Shown here piece after piece: positions 14,502 through 18,765 of a stretch of 18,765 nucleotides of DNA (position 1 is its first letter; each line of letters starts with the position of its first letter). A model generated the notes under the pieces. That model saw only the letters and a program-made list of their open reading frames with translations, was not told the DNA's origin and ran no database searches. Source of the stretch: an uncultured Oscillibacter sp. GTDB taxonomy: Bacteria; Bacillota; Clostridia; Oscillospirales; Oscillospiraceae. The translations under genes and the position numbers were made by a program. The stretch spans positions 1 through 18,765 of the forward strand of contig CAMXNV010000016.1 in NCBI GenBank assembly GCA_947245315.1. Direction: 5' to 3'.

Positions 14502-15560
14502 TCATCCCCGGTTCTCCACCCGGTAGGCCCCGCCCCGGGGGCTGAACCGGGCCCCGGCAATGCGGACGCTCCGCCCGGCGTGGAGGGCGATGAGCTCCCG
14601 GGCCAGCAGGTCCGGCTGGTGGCGGACGTAGCCCTCCCGCACCATGGCGATGGGGCGGCTGACCACCTCCACCCCCAACGCGGCGCAGCGCTCCGTGTCG
14701 CAGCGCAGGGGCTCCGCCCCCTCCCCGGCATACCGGGCCACGGCGTCGGCGGGGATGGGGGAGGCGTTGGCCAGGCACAGGGAGAAGAGCCCCGGGGCCG
14801 AGTGCTGGAAGATGGCGGCGATGTGATCCGAGGCGGTGTAGCCCTCCGTCTCCCCCTCCTGGGTCATGACGTTGCAGACGTAGATTTTCAGCGCCGGGGA
14901 GCGCTGGATGGCGTCCACAATGCCCTCCACCAGCAGATTGGGGATGATGCTTGTGTACAGGCTGCCGGGGCCCAGGACGATCATGTCCGCCTGAGCAATG
15001 GCCGCCACCGCCTCCGGCAGGGCCTGGGGCCGCTCCGGCAGCAGGCGCACCTTGGTGATGCGGCAGTCCTCCTGCTTCTTGCAGTAGCAGATCTTGGACT
15101 CCCCCACCACCGACGCGCCGTTTTCAAACTCCGCCTCCAGCTGGACGTCCGCCGTGGTCACTGGCAGCACCCGGCCGGTGACGGCCAGCACCTCGCTCAT
15201 CCGGCGGACCGCCGAGTCAAAGCTGGGGGACACGCCGTTCAGCGCGGCCAGGAACAGGTTCCCAAAGCTCTGCCCCGCCAGGGTGCCCTCCTGGAAGCGG
15301 TAGTCCATCAGCTGCTTCATCAGCGGCTCCGTGTTGGCCAGGGCCACCAGGCAGTTCCGGATGTCCCCCGGCGGGGGCATGCCCAGGTCCTGCCGCAGCG
15401 CGCCGGAGCCGCCGCCGTCGTCCGCCACCGTGACGATGGCGGAGAGGTTTTCCGTATAGTCCTTTAAGCCCCGGAGCATGTTGGACAGGCCATGGCCGCC
15501 GCCGATGACGGCGATCCGCGGCCCGTGCTTCCGGAGCGTCCGATCCCCTTGATAATCCAT
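14502..15560 (-). CDS. yvcK: Gluconeogenesis factor YvcK
   Basis: A 352-residue protein of the YvcK/CofD-like family, with IGGGHGLS (19-26), VADDGGGSG (45-53), PPGDIRNC (63-70) and GPGSLYTSIIPNLLV in the middle. In B. subtilis YvcK binds UDP-GlcNAc and is needed for growth on gluconeogenic carbon sources and for normal wall synthesis, acting partly through PBP1 placement. AGGAG lies 4-5 nt before the ATG at 15560; an in-frame TTG at 15575 is less likely. It lies between rapZ (43 nt away) and whiA. Confidence 0.95.
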   Translation of the reverse strand: MDYQGDRTLRKHGPRIAVIGGGHGLSNMLRGLKDYTENLSAIVTVADDGGGSGALRQDLGMPPPGDIRNCLVALANTEPLMKQLMDYRFQEGTLAGQSFGNLFLAALNGVSPSFDSAVRRMSEVLAVTGRVLPVTTADVQLEAEFENGASVVGESKICYCKKQEDCRITKVRLLPERPQALPEAVAAIAQADMIVLGPGSLYTSIIPNLLVEGIVDAIQRSPALKIYVCNVMTQEGETEGYTASDHIAAIFQHSAPGLFSLCLANASPIPADAVARYAGEGAEPLRCDTERCAALGVEVVSRPIAMVREGYVRHQPDLLARELIALHAGRSVRIAGARFSPRGGAYRVENRG

Positions 15561-15603
15561 AGGGCTCCTTTCCAATTCGATCTCTCGTCCCTCAGCCCGC
15601 CCT

Positions 15604-16467
15604 TCAAATGGGGCGGCTCAGGTCCCGGTGGTGCTCCTCCGTCTGGTAGCCCTTCTGGCGGATGTACTCCGCCAGGGCGTGGGCGATGGCCACGGAGCGG
15701 TGATGCCCCCCGGTGCAGCCCACGGCGATCACCAGGCCGGTCTTCCCCTCCTCCGCGTACAGCGGGAGGGTGAAGGACAGCAGGTCCTCCAGCTTGCCCA
15801 GGAAATCGTGGGTCTGCTGAAAGCTGAACACGTAGTCCGACACCGGCCTGTCCAGGCCGGTCTGGTGCCGGAGCTCCTCCATATAAAAGGGGTTGGGCAT
15901 AAACCGGACGTCCAGCACCAGGTCCGCCTCCAGGGGCAGGCCGTACTTGAAGCCGAAGGAGGTGACGTTCACCGTCATGCCGCCCTCCTCGCCCCCGCCG
16001 TTGAACAGGCGCAGCAGCTCGCTCCGGAGCCGGGCGGTGGACAGGCCGGTGGTGTCGATGACGAAATCCGCCCGCTGCTTCACCGGCTCCAGCAGGGCCC
16101 GCTCCTTCTCCACCGCCGCCTCCAGGGAGTCCGCCTCCCGCTGGAGGGGATGCCGCCGCCGGGTCTCCTTATAGCGCTTGATGAGGGTCTCCGAGGAGGC
16201 CTCCAAAAACAGCATCCGGCAGGCGGCCTCCATGCTCTTCAGCTGGTCCAGCACGTGGAAGAGCTCCGTGAAGGACTCCGCCGTCCGCACGTCGTACACC
16301 AGGGCCACCCGGGCGTAGCGCCCGCCCCCTCCGGCGCAGAACTCCGCGAACTTCAAGATCATGGCCGCGGGCATGTTGTCCACAATATAAAACCCGCTGT
16401 CCTCCAGGAAGGAGGCCGCCTTGCTCTTCCCCCCTCCGGACAGACCGGAAATGATTAAAATCTCCAT
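15604..16467 (-). CDS. rapZ: RapZ, nucleotide-binding RNase adapter
   Basis: A 287-residue RapZ/YvcJ protein. An N-terminal P-loop, GLSGGGKS (8-15), is followed by FYIVDNMP (26-33). The C-terminal domain carries SFGFKYGLP (170-178), DVRFMPNP (186-193) and GCTGGHHRSV (250-259). In E. coli RapZ senses glucosamine-6-phosphate and directs RNase E to an sRNA; in Firmicutes YvcJ hydrolyses nucleotides and is linked to competence and wall metabolism. GAGAGGT lies 7 nt before the ATG. A strong hairpin lies directly upstream, and the MITE-like element separates it from murB. Confidence 0.95.
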   Translation of the reverse strand: MEILIISGLSGGGKSKAASFLEDSGFYIVDNMPAAMILKFAEFCAGGGGRYARVALVYDVRTAESFTELFHVLDQLKSMEAACRMLFLEASSETLIKRYKETRRRHPLQREADSLEAAVEKERALLEPVKQRADFVIDTTGLSTARLRSELLRLFNGGGEEGGMTVNVTSFGFKYGLPLEADLVLDVRFMPNPFYMEELRHQTGLDRPVSDYVFSFQQTHDFLGKLEDLLSFTLPLYAEEGKTGLVIAVGCTGGHHRSVAIAHALAEYIRQKGYQTEEHHRDLSRPI

Positions 16468-16481
16468 AGCCGCACCTCTCC

Positions 16482-16504
16482 GGGGCCCGGTTCCGCCGGG
16501 CCCC
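16482..16504. promoter_or_regulatory. Strong hairpin before the rapZ ribosome binding site
   Basis: GGGGCCCGG (16482-16490) pairs perfectly with CCGGGCCCC (16496-16504) around TTCCG. It lies a few bases upstream of the GAGAGGT of rapZ and just outside the MITE-like element. No T run follows, so it is not a classical terminator; it could protect the transcript 5' end or influence rapZ translation. Confidence 0.4.
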
Positions 16505-16508
16505 CATT

Positions 16509-16731
16509 CTCAGAACCTGTATTCACAACCGCTGAACACTGTCTGGCCGGGTCTTTTGCCGCCACTCTTCGTTAAATTTTCTTGCCGGGCGTCAGCCTCG
16601 GCCCAGCGGAACGGGCCTCGGCAGACTTGACGGTCCTATGTCAAGCCAGCCCGCCCGCGAAAATTTGCCTCGATTGGCAGCAAAATCCCTCGCCCATCCA
16701 GCATCCACCGGTTATGAATACAGGTTCTCAG
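16509..16731. mobile_element. MITE-like element with 23-bp imperfect terminal inverted repeats
   Basis: The two ends are inverted copies: AGAACCTGTATTCACAACCG (16512-16531) against the reverse complement of 16709-16728, which differs only at one C/T; the outermost three bases match except one. Further in, the halves still resemble each other (TTTTGCCGCCA...AAATTTTCTTGCCGGGC on the left, TTTTGCTGCCA...CAAATTTTCGCGGGC on the right reversed), so the whole 223 bp is an imperfect palindrome with a central CTTGAC/GTCAAG hairpin. It has no coding capacity. These features fit a non-autonomous miniature inverted-repeat transposable element. It splits murB from rapZ, which are usually close together. 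Confidence 0.65.
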
Positions 16732-17645
16732 TCCACAAACCGGACCTCCGGCTCCAGCCGGACGCCGGTCTTCTCAAAGACAACCTCCTGCACCTGGCGG
16801 ATCAGCTCCCGGATGTCGGCGCAGGTGGCCCCGCCCCGGTTGATGAGGAAGCCCGCGTGCTTTTCGCTGACCTGGGCCCCTCCGACCGTCCGGCCCTTGA
16901 GGCCGCACTGCTCGATCAGGGTCCCGGCGAAATGGCCCTCCGGACGCTTGAAGGTGCTGCCCGCGCTGGGCCACTCCAAAGGCTGGCTGGCCCTCCGGCG
17001 GGCCAGCAGGTCCCGCATGGCTGCCCGGATGGCCTCCGGGTCCCCGGGGGTCAGGCGGAAGCGGCCGTACAGGGCCACAGCCTCCGGGTGCTCCGACAGG
17101 AAGCTTTTTCGGTAGCCGAAGCCCAGCGCCTCCCCGGTGAGTTCCCGCACGCCCTCCTCGGGCAGCAGCACGGAGGCCCCCGTTACCACCTGGGCCAGCT
17201 CCCCGCCGTAGGCCCCGGCGTTCATATACAGCCCGCCGCCCACGGTGCCGGGGATGCCGTGGGCAAACTCCAGCCCCGTCAGCCCCTGCTTACAGGCGAA
17301 GTCCGCCAGCCGGGCCAGGGGCACGCCGCACCCGGCCACGATGGTGCCCGGCTCCTCCCCCGGCTCCAGGCGGCACAGGCGCTCCGTCCCGATGACCAGG
17401 CGATCCAGCCCCCCGTCGGGGGCCAGCAGGTTGGTGCCGTTGCCGATCACCAGGGGCCGGGCCCCGCAGTCCCGGGCGATGGACAGCAGCAGCACCAGCT
17501 GCTCCCCCCGCTCCGGGAAGGCCATGCGCCTGGCGGGGCCCCCCACCCGGAAGGAGCAGTGCCGGGCCATGGGCTCCTCCCGCAAAAGCTCCACATCCGG
17601 CAGGCACGCCTCCATCTGCTTGTCAAACCGCGTCACCCAGTCCAT
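16728..17645 (-). CDS. murB: UDP-N-acetylmuramate dehydrogenase (MurB)
   Basis: FAD enzyme that reduces UDP-GlcNAc-enolpyruvate to UDP-MurNAc with NADPH, the second committed peptidoglycan step. From the ATG at 17645 it has 305 residues. Visible motifs: FAD-binding VIGNGTNLLA (67-76), HGIPGTVGGGLYMNAGAYGGE (129-149), the catalytic Arg in GYRKS (R179), the proton-donor Ser in SAGSTFKRP (S230) and the catalytic Glu in LEPEVRF (E300). AAGGGGG lies 7 nt before this ATG; a GTG at 17675 that overlaps the glucokinase stop is less likely. The C-terminus ends five residues after E300, and the stop codon lies inside the right end of the MITE-like element. A cytoplasmic enzyme, all catalytic residues present. 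Confidence 0.95.
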   Translation of the reverse strand: MDWVTRFDKQMEACLPDVELLREEPMARHCSFRVGGPARRMAFPERGEQLVLLLSIARDCGARPLVIGNGTNLLAPDGGLDRLVIGTERLCRLEPGEEPGTIVAGCGVPLARLADFACKQGLTGLEFAHGIPGTVGGGLYMNAGAYGGELAQVVTGASVLLPEEGVRELTGEALGFGYRKSFLSEHPEAVALYGRFRLTPGDPEAIRAAMRDLLARRRASQPLEWPSAGSTFKRPEGHFAGTLIEQCGLKGRTVGGAQVSEKHAGFLINRGGATCADIRELIRQVQEVVFEKTGVRLEPEVRFVD

Positions 17646-17671
17646 AGCGGGTCCCCCTTGTCTCAAACTGC

Positions 17672-18583
17672 TCACATCACCCGGCCCAGCAGCGCCGCGC
17701 CGATGATGCCCGCGTCATTGCCCAGCTCCGCCGGGAGAATTTTTGTAACACGGCCCCCGTGGCGGGAGAAGCTCTCCCGGGCCACCGCCTCCCGCAGGGG
17801 CTCCAGCAGCAGCCGCTCCGGCGCCGCCGCCACGCCGCCGCCGATGGCCACGGCCTCGGGGCGCAGGATGTTGATGAGGCTGGCCAGCCCGCTGGCCAGG
17901 TAGCCGACATAGTTCCGGCAGACGGCCAGGGCCGTCTCGTCCCCCGCCTCCGCCGCCTGGAAGGCCGTCCGGCCCTCCACGCCGTTCCGGGCGAACTCGT
18001 GGAGCAGGCTCTCGGGATGGGCCTCCATGGCCCGCTTTGTCTGCTGGATCAGGCCGGTGGCGGAGGCGTAGCGCTCCCAGCAGCCCTTCCGGCCGCAGTT
18101 GCAGGGCTCCCCGTCCTGGCAGATCACCATGTGGCCCGCCTCGCTGGAGGCCAGGCCCCCCCGGAGCTTCCCGTCCACAATGATCCCCGCGCCCACGCCG
18201 GTGCCCAGGGTCACCACGGCGAAGTCCCGGGTTCCCTTTCCCGCGCCGCCGAAGAACTCGCCCACGGCGGCACAGTCCGCGTCGTTGCCCAGCAGCAGGG
18301 GCAGGTCCAGGTGCTTGCGGAACAGCCGCTCCAGGGGCACGTTCTCCATGGGGATGTTGGTGGTGAAGAGCACGTCCCCTCCGTCCACCGCCCCGGGCAG
18401 ACCCACGCCCACCCAGCGGACCTTTCCCTGAATGACCTTTTTCGAGAGCTCCGCCAGGGTCTCCGCGAAGCGCTCCGGGCCCTGGAAGTCCAGGGGGACC
18501 CGCTCCACGCGGACCAGCTTCCCCTCCTCGTCCACCAGTCCGGCCTTTAAATTCGTGCCGCCTACGTCAATGCCGACATACAT
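17672..18583 (-). CDS. ROK-family glucokinase
   Basis: A 303-residue sugar kinase: ATP-binding GIDVGGTNLKAGLV (4-17), catalytic Asp D101 in LLGNDADCAAVGE, phosphate-binding LGTGVGAG (126-133), substrate His H151 in EAGHM, and the ROK zinc site CNCGRKGCWE (161-170). The pattern fits the Firmicutes glucokinase subgroup of ROK, which phosphorylates glucose to glucose-6-phosphate; other hexose substrates cannot be excluded. AAGGAGG lies 8-9 nt before the ATG. It is the first visible gene of the minus-strand cluster, and its stop lies 26 nt before the preferred murB start. A TATATA (18596-18601) just upstream may be a -10 box, with a poor -35. Confidence 0.9.
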   Translation of the reverse strand: MYVGIDVGGTNLKAGLVDEEGKLVRVERVPLDFQGPERFAETLAELSKKVIQGKVRWVGVGLPGAVDGGDVLFTTNIPMENVPLERLFRKHLDLPLLLGNDADCAAVGEFFGGAGKGTRDFAVVTLGTGVGAGIIVDGKLRGGLASSEAGHMVICQDGEPCNCGRKGCWERYASATGLIQQTKRAMEAHPESLLHEFARNGVEGRTAFQAAEAGDETALAVCRNYVGYLASGLASLINILRPEAVAIGGGVAAAPERLLLEPLREAVARESFSRHGGRVTKILPAELGNDAGIIGAALLGRVM

Positions 18584-18612
18584 ATCCGTCTCCTCCTTAT
18601 ATAGTCAACGCA

Positions 18613-18765
18613 GTTGAAAAGAAGCAAAAGCTTCTTTTCAACCGGCGGGCCTTTGGCCCGCCGGAGCGCAAAGCGCTATGCGTTTCCTATGAAGTCAAGC
18701 ACAAAAATCCGCTTATGCGGCTTGCGGCGCTGTTTTACAGCGCCGCATTGAAAAGAATCCTTTGG
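18613..18765. repeat. Cluster of intergenic palindromes
   Basis: Five inverted repeats lie within 135 bp: GTTGAAAAGAAGC/AAAA/GCTTCTTTTCAAC (18613-18642, 13-bp stem), CCGGCGGGCC/TTT/GGCCCGCCGG (18642-18664), AGCGC/AAA/GCGCT (18665-18677), CCGC/TTAT/GCGG (18709-18720) and TGCGGCGCTG/TTTTA/CAGCGCCGCA (18723-18747). TTGAAAAGAA occurs twice in the same direction (18614 and 18748), suggesting the array continues past the edge. No gene is seen here. This may be a repetitive palindromic element, and the first two hairpins could also terminate transcription. Confidence 0.55.

Noticed and set aside
13608..15467. A 619-codon plus-strand frame across whiA and yvcK
   Set aside because: It crosses two intact core genes antisense, lacks a ribosome binding site and has no recognisable domain.
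18613..18765. CRISPR array at the right edge
   Set aside because: The repeats are inverted hairpins of different sequence, not direct repeats with regular spacers.

Overview
The window reads as chromosome of a GC-rich, spore-lineage Clostridia, most like the Oscillospiraceae (Flavonifractor/Lawsonibacter/Oscillibacter type). This rests on the Firmicutes set murB-rapZ-yvcK-whiA followed by dnaE, an rny gene, a DUF4364 protein, a spoIVFA/spoIVFB-like pair behind a sigmaE-like promoter, strong AGGAGG-type ribosome binding sites and very high G+C. It is mostly core genome with a few accessory insertions. There is no prophage, CRISPR array, plasmid function, tRNA or rRNA.

Layout, left to right. 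The 5' end of a family 4 uracil-DNA glycosylase runs off the left edge (minus). Divergent from it is a CmpB-type membrane protein (plus). Next comes a minus-strand pair, an RlmI-like rRNA methyltransferase followed by an MTA/SAH nucleosidase, joined by an ATGA overlap. The nucleosidase 3' end overlaps the CmpB gene tail to tail. A divergent cytoplasmic amidase with an SH3 domain follows. A 435-bp gene-free stretch then carries a clear sigmaA promoter and a strongly folded leader (or separate RNA) before rny. After the rny terminator lie a palindromic repeat and an unrecognised 293-residue protein. A bidirectional terminator separates this from a minus-strand M23-M50 pair that looks like spoIVFA-spoIVFB. 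A divergent DUF4364 gene is followed by another bidirectional hairpin.

From about 18.6 kb back to 8.9 kb everything is on the minus strand: ROK glucokinase, murB, rapZ, yvcK, whiA, two small zinc-ribbon membrane proteins, a DUF3788 protein and dnaE. Many of these genes overlap or lie within tens of bases of each other, so co-transcription is likely. They link sugar phosphorylation, peptidoglycan precursor synthesis and its control (RapZ, YvcK), cell-division or chromosome functions (WhiA) and replication (DnaE). A 223-bp MITE-like element with inverted ends sits between murB and rapZ, and its right end contains the murB stop codon. The three small genes between whiA and dnaE look like an accessory insertion.

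The items most worth following up are the structured RNA upstream of rny, the MITE-like element, the sigmaE-like promoter before the M23/M50 pair, and the three-gene insert with paralogous zinc-ribbon membrane proteins. I saw no large, clearly new multi-gene system.
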